Positions 24,383 to 34,051 of a DNA stretch of 55,824 nt are shown here, piece after piece. The first letter of the stretch is position 1; each line of letters starts with the position of its first letter. Source of the stretch: MGIIa-K1 sp964577145 (GTDB taxonomy: Archaea > Thermoplasmatota > Poseidoniia > Poseidoniales > Poseidoniaceae); contig CAZNXM010000009.1 in the NCBI GenBank assembly GCA_964577145.1, positions 1 through 55,824 of the forward strand. Reading direction: 5' to 3'. The notes beneath the pieces are model-generated. The model saw only the letters and a list, made by a program, of their open reading frames with translations. It was not told the origin of the DNA and ran no database searches. The position numbers and the translations under genes were made by a program.

Positions 24383-26113
24383 ATGGTTGAGTCGGGAGAG
24401 TCCTCCTGGCTAGTCATAGATGGCTATGAAGACGAGCCTGCGGCATTCGGAGTTCCTCCTTACATTGGATTTCATATCAGATACATTTGCGGAGTATTAG
24501 AAGAGGCAGGAATTCCATATGAATACCAAACTATCGACCAATACCGTATCGAGGGAGCAACTCTAGAAAACAGGCTTGGAGTTGTAGTATTAGCTGGAGC
24601 GATTGTACCAGGAAAATATCTCAGAGGAACGCCCATTTCTCTAAAAGAAACTAGGGCAATTATCTCAGGGATTTCTGGAGAAACACCAATTCTTTGTGGT
24701 GGATGGGCAATCAGAGGATGGCGCCAACAGGGTTGGAATCCCTTGCGAATGAATCTCTTCCTTGCAGTTCAAGACACAGATGCAACCCTCTCTCATTATT
24801 TGAGAAAAAATGAGTGGAAACATCAACGGAGAAATTCGGATGAATGGACGCGTTGGGCACATGCTGGAGCACGCTCAAAAGCGGTTGGAGAAAACCCTGA
24901 CCTAAACGGACCACTGACCTATGAAGTCGAAGTATACCAGGGATGTGTGCGCTACAAACGCGGATGCAAATTTTGTATTGAGCCAAAGAAAGGAGTGCCT
25001 ATTTGGCGTAGTCCAGAGGACATCATCAAAGAGGTAAGAATCGCTCATGACATGGGAGTTGAACATGTTAGGCTTGGAGGTATGACTGATACCTATACCT
25101 ACATGGCAGAAGGAGTTGTTGAGATGGAATATCCTCGGCCAAACCCTGAGCCAATCGCTAAGCTTCTCCATGGATTACGAGAGGACGAACGCCTTGGAAT
25201 CCTCCATACCGACAATGCAAATCCATCCATAATTGCAGAACATCTTGAAGAGTCTGAAGAAATTACTCGCACATTAATCGATACACTATCTGACGGAGCT
25301 GTACTCTCTTTTGGACTCGAAAGTGCAGACCCTAATGTCCATGAAGCAAACTGGCTCAACTGTGATGGAGCACAACTAAAATCTGCTATTGCACTAATCA
25401 ACAAATACGGCAGAGTTCGAGGTGAGAGAGGGCTTCCTAAACTATTGCCTGGACTCAATTTCATCGCCGGCCTCAATGGAGAAACCGCACAAACCTACAA
25501 CCTAAATCGAGAACTTCTTCGTGAGTTAAAGGAGGAAGGTCACATGATTCGAAGAGTGAATATCCGTCAGGTCGAAGGAGAAGGTTTCCAAGAAATCGAC
25601 GAAAAGGAATTTCATTCTTTCAAAAAAACTGTGCGGGAAGAATTCGATGGCCCTCTGCTTGAGGAGATGCTCCCTACCGGGACAGTATTACGAGACATAT
25701 GGTGGGAATCCCATGAAGGAAGAACAAGATTACCTCGTCATCTAGAAGATGCTGCTAGAGATACTAAGATTCACGGAAAGGCGGGAATTACTTTCGGAAG
25801 GCAAATTGGAGCATATCCGATTCTCATTGGAATGAATTACCTTGCACCACTTGAATCGACTTCTAGCATTATTGTTACCGGGCATGGTGCGAGATCTATC
25901 ACCGGAGTTGAATGTGGACTCAAGATGAATCAAATCACTGAGAAGCAACTCGCAGCAATTCCAGGTATTGGAGCGAAAAGTGCTTGGAACTTAGTCAGTG
26001 AAAGAGCAAAGGCAATCTCAAAGGGACGGGATTTTGAAAATCTAGAAGATTGGTTCAATTCTATTGCAATTCAATTACCGGAATTAGCAAAGCAAGTCAT
26101 CAGCAATCCTTGA
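24383..26113 (+). CDS. Radical SAM protein with C-terminal helix-hairpin-helix
   Basis: 576 residues. An N-terminal domain of about 175 residues looks like a B12-binding-type Rossmann region (LVIDGYEDEP, VVVLAGAIVPGKYL, ILCGGWAI), without a clear cobalamin His motif. The radical SAM cluster motif is C188-x6-C195-x2-C198 (GCVRYKRGCKFC), wider than the canonical C-x3-C-x2-C. The barrel carries GVEHVRLGGMTDTY, LSFGLESAD and LLPGLNFIAGLNGET. Near the C-terminus ITEKQLAAIPGIGAKSAW is a helix-hairpin-helix, suggesting nucleic-acid binding. Reaction unknown; RNA or DNA modification is possible given the HhH and the neighbouring Csl4 fusion. Only 8 bp separate the two genes. Confidence 0.82.
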   Translation: MVESGESSWLVIDGYEDEPAAFGVPPYIGFHIRYICGVLEEAGIPYEYQTIDQYRIEGATLENRLGVVVLAGAIVPGKYLRGTPISLKETRAIISGISGETPILCGGWAIRGWRQQGWNPLRMNLFLAVQDTDATLSHYLRKNEWKHQRRNSDEWTRWAHAGARSKAVGENPDLNGPLTYEVEVYQGCVRYKRGCKFCIEPKKGVPIWRSPEDIIKEVRIAHDMGVEHVRLGGMTDTYTYMAEGVVEMEYPRPNPEPIAKLLHGLREDERLGILHTDNANPSIIAEHLEESEEITRTLIDTLSDGAVLSFGLESADPNVHEANWLNCDGAQLKSAIALINKYGRVRGERGLPKLLPGLNFIAGLNGETAQTYNLNRELLRELKEEGHMIRRVNIRQVEGEGFQEIDEKEFHSFKKTVREEFDGPLLEEMLPTGTVLRDIWWESHEGRTRLPRHLEDAARDTKIHGKAGITFGRQIGAYPILIGMNYLAPLESTSSIIVTGHGARSITGVECGLKMNQITEKQLAAIPGIGAKSAWNLVSERAKAISKGRDFENLEDWFNSIAIQLPELAKQVISNP

Positions 26114-26118
26114 TGGAA

Positions 26119-27669
26119 TCATTCACTGACCCAGGAATAGGTGCGCATACCTTCCCCTACTCCTTCTGCACCTACATCAACAAGTGCGAATTCACCTTTC
26201 GGAGAGATGACAGACTTTGTTGCCAATCCCTTGTGCAAAGCCTCGTAAGTTTCTCGATCTATTGCCATTCGTCCTGCTAATCGCTCAAAGAGATTCCAAC
26301 GCGAAGCGATTTCGCGCCATGTCGGTTGAATTTCCGCCTCGAAAACCTTAGCTTTTGCACCCGAACCATAACCACACAGGCCCATCGTCTGGTAGTCAAG
26401 ATTTGCATTTTCCTCATAATCTGCTTCGAATGTCGACATCAAAGCAAGGAAAATCGAACCTGTGTATTGATTACCAATTAGAGAAGATGCCCTCTGCCCT
26501 TTCTCAATTCGATCTTCGACAAACTGCTTGAATGACTCGGTCTTGGAAACCGCACGGCGGTGTGAATCCATTTCAACCTCCCATTCTTGAATGGTTTCAA
26601 AGTTGGACTCCTGTGGTGCTTCTCCAATTTTTTCTTCGATCGCTTTCCATTCCAAAAGGTGCTGACGGTCGTGCCGGAAAACATCAGGGAACATTCTCTT
26701 AGCCTGGAATGCATATGGTAAATGCATGATGATACGCGCCCATTGTTCTGTTAGAATCTCATCCAATTCTGGGTCATAGCGGCCCTGTGATATCGCCTTC
26801 TCCCTGAAATGTGTAAATGCCTGCTTGACGGCATCTCGATAACAACGATTGGAGAATTGACCATCGAATAATGGCTCATCCCTGTGAACTTTGACACTAT
26901 CTTCACCGTGTGCAAAAATCCCTAGACGACGTACTGTCGATTCAGGAAGATGCTTTATCATAGATTCCGCTAATCCTTCTTTGAGAGTCGCGCCAGTTTC
27001 TCTAGCTAATTGTAGTACATGAGAAATTACGCTGGAGAGTGAAACTTCACGTCTTGGCTTGAAGAAATCATGGACTGGAGTTGTGGATACTCCCCAACGG
27101 TCAGGAATAACGACTAATCGTGGATTATGGCGAACTAGCAAGGCACCACCGCCGGCTCCCTGAGTATATTCACCAGTTGACTCAAGGTCATATTTTGCAT
27201 TATCAGAGAATACAACAATTCCCAACCTATTGTCATCCTCTCCTCCCCGAGCAACCCAATCCAATGTATTGTGTAGAGCATCTACTGCACCAATGCATGC
27301 GAAGGTCATATCCACTACATCGCAGCCGCGGAAACAGTCATCGCCGAAACGTTCGCTATACCTCGAATGAAGCATGTCCAGAATGTAAGTCGCAGTTGGC
27401 TTTGCGCCATCGAGTGCGGATTCTGTTCCAAGGTAAATTCGTCCGATTGAACTAGGATTGATGCCGTTGCGGTCAATCAATCTGCAAACTGCGTTAGCGC
27501 CCATGGTGGCCGTATCCTCGTGAACATCGGGAATTGCCATTGCTGCAAGACCTAGTCCCTTGTTCAATTTACCAAAATCAGCACCACGCATTTCTGCAAA
27601 ATCTTCCATATCCATATACAGGCGTGGAAAATGCAATGCCATGTCGTCAATACCGACATTCGATGCCAT
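26119..27669 (-). CDS. Hydroxymethylglutaryl-CoA synthase
   Basis: About 516 residues from ATG 27669 (MASNVGIDDMALHFP); ATGs at 27681 or 27723 are possible. Thiolase-fold condensing enzyme: IYLGTESALDGAK with the Glu, DMTFACIGAVDALH with the catalytic Cys, VVFSDNAKYD, GAGGGALLVRHNP and the downstream GQFSNRCYRDAV region. It condenses acetoacetyl-CoA with acetyl-CoA, the committed entry to the mevalonate route for archaeal isoprenoid lipids. It is longer than the roughly 350-residue archaeal MvaS, resembling the eukaryote/bacterial-size branch. Convergent with the radical SAM gene, divergent from SMUG1. Confidence 0.88.
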   Translation of the reverse strand: MASNVGIDDMALHFPRLYMDMEDFAEMRGADFGKLNKGLGLAAMAIPDVHEDTATMGANAVCRLIDRNGINPSSIGRIYLGTESALDGAKPTATYILDMLHSRYSERFGDDCFRGCDVVDMTFACIGAVDALHNTLDWVARGGEDDNRLGIVVFSDNAKYDLESTGEYTQGAGGGALLVRHNPRLVVIPDRWGVSTTPVHDFFKPRREVSLSSVISHVLQLARETGATLKEGLAESMIKHLPESTVRRLGIFAHGEDSVKVHRDEPLFDGQFSNRCYRDAVKQAFTHFREKAISQGRYDPELDEILTEQWARIIMHLPYAFQAKRMFPDVFRHDRQHLLEWKAIEEKIGEAPQESNFETIQEWEVEMDSHRRAVSKTESFKQFVEDRIEKGQRASSLIGNQYTGSIFLALMSTFEADYEENANLDYQTMGLCGYGSGAKAKVFEAEIQPTWREIASRWNLFERLAGRMAIDRETYEALHKGLATKSVISPKGEFALVDVGAEGVGEGMRTYSWVSE

Positions 27670-27787
27670 GCTCGGTGCCATGTAGATTTGCCTATAACGA
27701 CTCCGCCGGACAAAACTGAACATGTCGTTATTGTCTACAACATCGTTTGCGCCAAGCGTTTTTGACTGAATACATACACGGAGTCAT

Positions 27788-28513
27788 ATGGGGATGATTG
27801 AGGCTGCAAAGTCACTCTCCCAAAGTTGTGATTCTCTTCGGAAGGATTTGATTGCGCAAACAATTGTTGCTCATGTCACAAACCCTCTTGATTATGCATG
27901 GGAATACCACGAATCATATCTTAGCCAATACTCAAAACTTGGAGCAAAAACCCTGCTACTTGGGATGAATCCGGGGCCGTATGGAATGGCGCAATGTAGC
28001 GTACCGTTTGGAGCAACTGGAATCGCACGCGATTTTCTATCTATTACTGGGGACTTCAGCGACCCTATTGGGCGCCATCCTAAACGACCAATAGAGGGAT
28101 TGGATTTTGCTCGTCAAGAAATTAGCGGAACAAGATTGTGGGGATTGTTACGCGATATTTGGAATGACCCAATTACTATTCATCAAAATGTATTCTTGGT
28201 CAATCATTGTCCATTGCTCCTTCTAGGAGAGTCGGGGAAGAATATCACTCCGGACAATATTTCTGGTAGAGCGGTGAATTCACTGCTAAATGAGTGTGAT
28301 AATCATTTGCGAGAAGTCGTGAATATTATGGGTATTGAGCGAGTAATTGGTGTTGGAAAATATGCAGAAAAAAGGGCACGGAAAGCATTAGCGGGCATGA
28401 ATATCGAAATCACAACATGTTGGCACCCTTCTCCAGCTTCACCCCTTGCTAATCGCAATGACGGCGCCGATTGGCGTAAGAATGTGAAAGCAATTCTGCT
28501 GGGAGAGGATTGA
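27788..28513 (+). CDS. SMUG1-type uracil-DNA glycosylase
   Basis: 241 residues, near the length of SMUG1. Motif 1 is GMNPGPYGMAQCSVPFG with catalytic Asn61; motif 2 is HPSPASP with His213. The intervening stretch VNHCPLLLLGESGKNITP and VIGVGKYAEKRARKALAG follow the animal SMUG1 layout closely. SMUG1 removes uracil and 5-hydroxymethyluracil from DNA. Most archaea rely on family 4/5 UDGs, so this subfamily is noteworthy. ATG 27788 follows CGGAG at a short distance; ATG 27794 is an alternative. The next gene starts 20 bp after its stop. Confidence 0.87.
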   Translation: MGMIEAAKSLSQSCDSLRKDLIAQTIVAHVTNPLDYAWEYHESYLSQYSKLGAKTLLLGMNPGPYGMAQCSVPFGATGIARDFLSITGDFSDPIGRHPKRPIEGLDFARQEISGTRLWGLLRDIWNDPITIHQNVFLVNHCPLLLLGESGKNITPDNISGRAVNSLLNECDNHLREVVNIMGIERVIGVGKYAEKRARKALAGMNIEITTCWHPSPASPLANRNDGADWRKNVKAILLGED

Positions 28514-28534
28514 TAGGTAGATGCGGCCCTATCA
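28511..28534 (+). promoter_or_regulatory. Inverted repeat from SMUG1 stop to acyl-CoA ligase start
   Basis: TGATAGG and CCTATCA are perfect 7-bp arms around a 10-base loop. The left arm begins with the SMUG1 TGA; the right arm ends with the A of ATG 28534. Confidence 0.45.
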
Positions 28535-30441
28535 TGTTCATGCCTCCCCGAGAAATGGCTTGGCCACAACAATCAGATGACCGTCAATGGGTAAAACCCG
28601 AAGGCGATGACCCTCGAACTCTATACCAAATGCTGATGGTAAGTGCTAGCAGATTTGGTGATGAACCGTGCTTCGGATACATCCCTGCACCAGGTATGGC
28701 ACGAATTCATTTGACATACTCTGAATTTGGCGAACTTTCGACCTCTGTTGCAAAGCGACTACGTGACCTTGGAGTAGAGAAAGGTGACCGAATTGCACTG
28801 ATTCTTGACAACTCGGTTGAATGGGCTGCTTGTGCATATGGTGGAAGTGCTATCGGCGCAGCATATACTGCAATGTACACTCACCAGCATGGCAAAGATT
28901 GGGCATTTATTCTCGAAGATTCAACACCAAAGGTAGTCGTGGTTCAAAATACCGAAGTTCTCGACAAACTCTGTGCTAGCCTTCCAGCAGATGGATGGCC
29001 ACAAAATGGAGTCCTTCTTCTTGGAGATGATGAAGTAAATGAACTGCCACCAGAGGGCGTTACCGTCCACCGATGGGCAGAATTCGTTGCAGCCGGTAGA
29101 GCAGCAGATGATCTCGCAGAGGTTGCAGATGACCCATTTGCATTGTCCACACTAATCTATACCTCTGGAACAACAGGTAGTCCAAAGGGAGTTATGCTCA
29201 CTAACTGGAATACTCTTTCCAACGTACTTTGTGTACAAGGTGTATTCGAATTATACCCTGGTGACAAGAATGCTGCATTCTTGCCTTGGGCTCACTCATT
29301 CGGTTCTACATTCGATTTGCACTGGATGATTAGAATGGGAGTTCACATCAATCTGATTTCTGACCTAACCAAGATTGCAGACGAGTGTATCGAAATTAAG
29401 CCGGCGGCTCTTCTTGCTGTACCACGTGTATGGAACAAATTCTATGACCGTGTTAACAGCCAATTCGAAAGTGCAACTGGTTTGAAGAAAATGTTCATTG
29501 GCAAAGCGCAGAAATCTGCTGCAAAGAGAATAGCAAAGGCTGGCGTGGAATGTGACGCTGTTGAGCCAAACGGTTTCTTTGACAAACTCTGGGATAAATT
29601 GGTTTGGAGCAAAGTACGTGCCCGATTCGGTGGAAACATTCGTTTCTGTATGTCTGGTGCTGCTGCACTTTCACCCGATGTTGCAGGCTTTGTCCAGAAA
29701 GTCGGATTCAGTTGCTACGAAGGTTATGGACTCACTGAAACCAGTCCCCTCGTTTCGGCAAATGGCTGGATGGGACAAGGTAAGAGCAGACTACGTACCG
29801 TAGGAATGCCAGCAAATGGCGTCACTGTCAAAATTGATCTCGATGCATGGGATGACCCTGAAAGGGCGGATGAAGGCGAGATTGTTGTTTACGGTCCCAA
29901 TGTGATGCAGGGATATTGGAATCTCCCGGAAGCTACTGCTGAAGTAATGACTGAAGATGGTGGATTCCGCACTGGCGACTTAGGAAAGATGGTCGATGGC
30001 TATCTCTCTATCACCGGTCGTGTCAAGAGCCAATTCAAGTTAGAGAATGGAAAGTATGTTTCACCGGCTCCACTTGAGGAGAATCTCAAATTGAGCCCAC
30101 TTGTTGAACAGTGTATTCTCGACGGTCGAAATATGAGGAATACCTATCTGATTGTTCATCCAGCGATTAGGCCTCTATGCGAAGCTCTTGCTGCAGCAGG
30201 AATTACTCCCCCTAAGGATAAAGCCGACATTTGCAACAGTCCTGAAATCAAAGCATGGCTACTCAAGCATCTTTCGGAAAACAACATGCAAGAGCCAACT
30301 TGGAAAGGATATGAAAAGGCGCGTAATATCATTCTAGATCCAGAGGAATGGTCAGTAGACAATGACTTGATGACTCCATCTCTAAAGGTCAAACTACGCA
30401 ACCTATTGGACCGCCACGAAGAGGCAATCAAAGCCCTTTGA
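28534..30441 (+). CDS. Long-chain acyl-CoA synthetase (AMP-forming)
   Basis: About 635 residues from ATG 28534 (MFMPPREMAW); ATG 28540 or an upstream TTG are alternatives. ANL superfamily: P-loop YTSGTTGSPKGVML, GYGLTETSPLV, RTGDLGKMVDGYLSITGR and C-terminal catalytic Lys region in LMTPSLKVKLR. An insertion typical of long-chain enzymes spans about 300-390. It activates fatty acids to acyl-CoA for lipid use or beta-oxidation; chain length is not readable. The Pro-rich N-terminus has no membrane helix. Confidence 0.9.
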   Translation: MFMPPREMAWPQQSDDRQWVKPEGDDPRTLYQMLMVSASRFGDEPCFGYIPAPGMARIHLTYSEFGELSTSVAKRLRDLGVEKGDRIALILDNSVEWAACAYGGSAIGAAYTAMYTHQHGKDWAFILEDSTPKVVVVQNTEVLDKLCASLPADGWPQNGVLLLGDDEVNELPPEGVTVHRWAEFVAAGRAADDLAEVADDPFALSTLIYTSGTTGSPKGVMLTNWNTLSNVLCVQGVFELYPGDKNAAFLPWAHSFGSTFDLHWMIRMGVHINLISDLTKIADECIEIKPAALLAVPRVWNKFYDRVNSQFESATGLKKMFIGKAQKSAAKRIAKAGVECDAVEPNGFFDKLWDKLVWSKVRARFGGNIRFCMSGAAALSPDVAGFVQKVGFSCYEGYGLTETSPLVSANGWMGQGKSRLRTVGMPANGVTVKIDLDAWDDPERADEGEIVVYGPNVMQGYWNLPEATAEVMTEDGGFRTGDLGKMVDGYLSITGRVKSQFKLENGKYVSPAPLEENLKLSPLVEQCILDGRNMRNTYLIVHPAIRPLCEALAAAGITPPKDKADICNSPEIKAWLLKHLSENNMQEPTWKGYEKARNIILDPEEWSVDNDLMTPSLKVKLRNLLDRHEEAIKAL

Positions 30442-30741
30442 TTACTCGAATGCTGTGAAAGCACTTGCCACTCTGGCTTTACGTGATAATTCGGCCTTGC
30501 GCAATGCTTCGGCTGTTCTTCGCGCTTTCAGTTCAGTCTTCATTCCTGGGCATGCTACAAGACATACTAATATTCCAAGGACTGCACCTGTGAGAAGGGA
30601 AAGCCAGAGGGTGAATCCAAGCACAAGGCTATTTGCAACTCCTGCTGCTAACCCTATCGCCAACCCTATGCCCAAGGGCTTCTCAACTACCTTGAGAAGA
30701 GTGGCGCTACCATGGATGACTTCACGCAGTGGCTTTGTCAT
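30442..30741 (-). CDS. Small two-helix membrane protein
   Basis: 99 residues, no family recognised. Two adjacent hydrophobic helices (about 22-42 and 45-64) separated by a tight turn, then a basic/Ala-rich helix (KARRTAEALRKAELSRKARVASAF) likely cytosolic. The stop abuts the stop of the acyl-CoA ligase (convergent). It is divergent from ABC-F with a 172-bp spacer. Confidence 0.65.
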   Translation of the reverse strand: MTKPLREVIHGSATLLKVVEKPLGIGLAIGLAAGVANSLVLGFTLWLSLLTGAVLGILVCLVACPGMKTELKARRTAEALRKAELSRKARVASAFTAFE

Positions 30742-30913
30742 TTAACGACCAGTTCTAAAGACGGTAGATAAACAACTCCCCGCCGCGCATCTCAGCAGAA
30801 TACTTTCAAATTATTACCGGAAAGGGGCAATTTCCCGATTTTTGGGCATAGGCGCTGAACATATTGCAGTGTTGACCGGTTGGTTGATGAAGGGCAGGAC
30901 ATCGCCACGAATT

Positions 30914-32590
30914 ATGTCCCGGGAACTCATTCGCGTGGAGGGCGTCGACCGCGCCTTCGGTCCTGTTACCGTTCTGGAGGACATCAATCTCGTCGTCAAC
31001 GATGGCGATCGTATTGGAATCGTTGGGCATAACGGTTCTGGAAAAACAACTCTGCTCAACACTATTTCTGAACAAAAGCAAGACGTTGGGGACATAGAAT
31101 TTGCTTCGGGAATAAGAATTGCATATCTAACTCAAATTCGGGATATTGAAGAAGATTCTACAATTGAAGAAGAATTGGGCCGGAAGGGACGGCAATTCCA
31201 GGAATTGGAAGAAGAGATCTCTTCGATTGAGGCTCAAATGATTGAGCCTTCATTTTACGAAGGTAATTGGCAACCAGTGATGGAAAGATATTCTGAACTT
31301 CAACAAATGCTTGGTGAATCAGGTGGAGCAAATGTCGCTGGAATCGCCAAAGCCATCCTCGAGAAACTTGGCCTCGACCAACATCCAATGGATATGAAAG
31401 TCAGCCAATTAAGTGGAGGAGAGCGTGCTAAACTTGCTCTAGCAAGGCAATTAGTCGGGCTTGCAGGTGTAGATGTTATCTTCCTCGACGAGCCTACTAA
31501 CCACCTTGATATTCAGACTACTGAATGGCTAGAGAGTTTCATCAATGAATTCGTTGGAGCGCAGTTAATCGTCTCACACGACCGCTATTTCCTCGACCAA
31601 GTTTGTACACGAATTGTAGAAATTGACAATCTCAGAAACTGGAACTATAATGGAAACTATACTCATTTCCTCAAACAAAAAGGAAATTTCCTTGCGGCTC
31701 TTGATGACAAGATCAAGAATACCGAGAAAAAAATCGCCCATACAATGGCAGCTCTACGTTCGATGAAGAGCGCCAATAAATTCGACAAATCTATTTCTGC
31801 AAAGCACAAAATGATTGAGAGAATGCAACAGGAATTGAAGGCATTGAAGGGTCGTAAGCCAAAGCAGCGCAAAGGGCTGCGTTTCAGCCTTGAAGCAGCT
31901 GATAAATCTAGTAATGATATCATTGAATTATTGGGTGTATCAAAGCGTTACGAGGGGATGGTTCGTCCAATTCTCGATTCGCAAGATATGGAGATTAGTA
32001 AGGGCGATAGAATCGGCATCGTAGGTGGAAACGGTCAAGGAAAAACCACTCTACTCAAGTTGATTACCGGAGATGAAAAAATCGATGCAGGCTCTCGTGA
32101 TTTAGCACCTGGTGCAATCATTGGATATTACCATCAAGACCACCGAACTCTGAACTTCAAACTCAGTCCCATCGAACAAGTCGAGGCACTTCGCCCCGAC
32201 ATGCAATACGGTGATATCCGTGCCGCATTGGGGAGGTTTCAATTCTCCAGTGACCAAGTCAAAACGCCTCTAGGAAAATTGAGTGGGGGAGAAAGAGCGA
32301 GGATTGCACTACTCAAACTCCTGCTTGAAGAGAATAACATGCTTCTTCTCGATGAGCCTACCAATCACTTGGATATGGATGCAAAAGAAACTCTCGAAGA
32401 AGCATTATCCGAATATGATGGTGCTGTTGTGACCGTCAGTCACGATAGGTGGTTTCTCGACCAAATCGTAAATCAAATCTGGGAATTACAGGATGGAATT
32501 GTTACCAAATACTACGGTAATTACACCGACTATGTTCGCAAAAAGAAAGGTCTTCCTGCATTGGTAGACGGCGAAGAGCCTGTCATGTGA
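30914..32590 (+). CDS. ABC-F family ATPase (soluble, twin NBD)
   Basis: 558 residues from ATG 30914 (MSRELIRVEGVDRAFG), which matches usual ABC-F starts; the frame is open to 30842. NBD1: Walker A GHNGSGKTT, signature LSGGERAKLAL, Walker B VIFLDEPTNHLD. A charged linker of about 80 residues (DDKIKNTEKKIAHTMAAL) acts as the P-site tRNA-interaction motif. NBD2: GGNGQGKTT, LSGGERARIAL, MLLLDEPTNHLD. No membrane helices. ABC-F proteins act on ribosomes (translation factors or drug protection); they are mainly bacterial and eukaryotic, so transfer is likely. The 3' end overlaps the convergent nnr gene by 8 bp. Confidence 0.9.
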   Translation: MSRELIRVEGVDRAFGPVTVLEDINLVVNDGDRIGIVGHNGSGKTTLLNTISEQKQDVGDIEFASGIRIAYLTQIRDIEEDSTIEEELGRKGRQFQELEEEISSIEAQMIEPSFYEGNWQPVMERYSELQQMLGESGGANVAGIAKAILEKLGLDQHPMDMKVSQLSGGERAKLALARQLVGLAGVDVIFLDEPTNHLDIQTTEWLESFINEFVGAQLIVSHDRYFLDQVCTRIVEIDNLRNWNYNGNYTHFLKQKGNFLAALDDKIKNTEKKIAHTMAALRSMKSANKFDKSISAKHKMIERMQQELKALKGRKPKQRKGLRFSLEAADKSSNDIIELLGVSKRYEGMVRPILDSQDMEISKGDRIGIVGGNGQGKTTLLKLITGDEKIDAGSRDLAPGAIIGYYHQDHRTLNFKLSPIEQVEALRPDMQYGDIRAALGRFQFSSDQVKTPLGKLSGGERARIALLKLLLEENNMLLLDEPTNHLDMDAKETLEEALSEYDGAVVTVSHDRWFLDQIVNQIWELQDGIVTKYYGNYTDYVRKKKGLPALVDGEEPVM

Positions 32591-33977
32591 GTGCCTTGGA
32601 GAGATAGGGTGGCAAATCTTCTGCTACCATACCTGGACCCAATTCTTCACCAGCATTCTCACCGGCAATCCGCAGCAAATAGACACCGAGTCTACTTGCA
32701 GCCCACGGAGATAATCCTAATCCTAGCAACCCACCAATACATCCTGCTAGTAAGTCACCTGTTCCACCCATCGCCATACGCGGATTCCCATTACTTGCAA
32801 TCCCTCCGCGCCCGGCTGCTCCGACTATGATGTCCTTTGCACCAGTTCGAACCACGACACGGGTCTCACCGCCTCCAAGCAATAGGGCTGGTATCGAATC
32901 GATGTCGCCAATCCAATTCTCTAACTCAATCTGATGTGGTGTCACAACTCCAATCAATTGCTCAGGCCAGCCATCAAGTGCCCTGATTGCATCAGCATCG
33001 ATAACTTTTGGAATCGAAGGAGTGGCCTCAATAATCATCTTCACGGCCTCCAGGCTTGCATGGTCATGGCCCATTCCCGGACCAATCACAAGTGCCTGCA
33101 CTCCCCTTCCGGTTAGGCAGCGTTTGACGATCGAAGTGGGGTCAGATATTATTTCGCCATCATTCATCGGTTCTGGAATCAATTCGCTTGGCCATTTTGC
33201 CCGCGCACTTGCATTACTCGGCATTGCTACATGTACTAGGTCAACACCCATTCGGGCTGCAGCCATTCCCGCTAGAATTGGCGCTCCATGATAGGGCCCT
33301 CCTCCAACGATTAGAACGCGCCCGCGTTCACCTTTGACTTGACCCGGTTTCGGCATTGGATAGCGGAGCAAATCCCCCGGACCTGGGTCGAGTGTCTCTT
33401 CAGGCCAACCAAGCGGAGCGATGAATAGATCTCCTACCTCTGGCAATAAGCGACTTTCAGAATCGACCATATTGGATTTTGGTGCTTCGAAAGTTACGGT
33501 GCGGAATGCATTGAAAGAAACACCAGAACCACACCCCGATGGCATATCACAAGCAAGTACCATTGGGCGTCCTGGTATCGCTTCCATCAGACGGAGAACC
33601 TCGCCTCTTGGCTTACCCGAAATCCCTGCTCCAAGTAAGCAATCAACTATCACCGCAGGAGATTGTTCAGGAAGGGAATCTGCTGTACAAATTTCTCTTG
33701 TACAATCTTCTCTAGCACGCTGAGCAAGTTTGGTTTTTTGTTTAGCATGTGTCGCAACAACTGTACAATCTTCGAGCATTTCAGCAAGACGAAAACCATC
33801 ACCTCCATTATTGCCCGGGCCACATAGAATCCAGATAGGAGTTGGGGCTCCATCGAGTGCTTCAGCCAAATGAGTTGCTGCGGATATCATCAACTCATCC
33901 ATATCAACACCGAGAGCTTCAGCATTAGCGTCGAGCACGGCAACCTCGTCTGGAGTGAGAATCCAACGGGGTCGCAT
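32583..33977 (-). CDS. nnr: Bifunctional NAD(P)H-hydrate epimerase/dehydratase
   Basis: About 464 residues from ATG 33977 (MRPRWILTPDEV); ATG 34007 is a possible earlier start. N-terminal epimerase domain: GPGNNGGDGFRLA, VDCLLGAGISGKPRG, CDMPSGCGS. C-terminal ADP-dependent dehydratase: RVLIVGGGPYHGAP, VIGPGMGHD, VVTPHQIELENW, MAMGGTGDLLAGCIGGLL. It repairs hydrated NADH and NADPH. The fused form is common in prokaryotes. Divergent from IcmF with a 72-bp spacer. Confidence 0.92.
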   Translation of the reverse strand: MRPRWILTPDEVAVLDANAEALGVDMDELMISAATHLAEALDGAPTPIWILCGPGNNGGDGFRLAEMLEDCTVVATHAKQKTKLAQRAREDCTREICTADSLPEQSPAVIVDCLLGAGISGKPRGEVLRLMEAIPGRPMVLACDMPSGCGSGVSFNAFRTVTFEAPKSNMVDSESRLLPEVGDLFIAPLGWPEETLDPGPGDLLRYPMPKPGQVKGERGRVLIVGGGPYHGAPILAGMAAARMGVDLVHVAMPSNASARAKWPSELIPEPMNDGEIISDPTSIVKRCLTGRGVQALVIGPGMGHDHASLEAVKMIIEATPSIPKVIDADAIRALDGWPEQLIGVVTPHQIELENWIGDIDSIPALLLGGGETRVVVRTGAKDIIVGAAGRGGIASNGNPRMAMGGTGDLLAGCIGGLLGLGLSPWAASRLGVYLLRIAGENAGEELGPGMVAEDLPPYLSKALT

Positions 33978-34034
33978 GAGGGTGGCACTACCATCGAAGC
34001 CTTTCATTGAAGCGGTATGGTGATGAATGTCCCT

Positions 34035-34051
34035 ATGCTCCGTAGGAGCAT
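34035..34051 (+). promoter_or_regulatory. 7-bp GTA-triloop hairpin overlapping the icmF ATG
   Basis: ATGCTCC-GTA-GGAGCAT. The last two bases of the right arm are the A and T of ATG 34050. The GGAG in the arm could also serve as a Shine-Dalgarno, but it would be only one base from the ATG and is paired. The dyad at 54399 has the same geometry. Confidence 0.55.
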
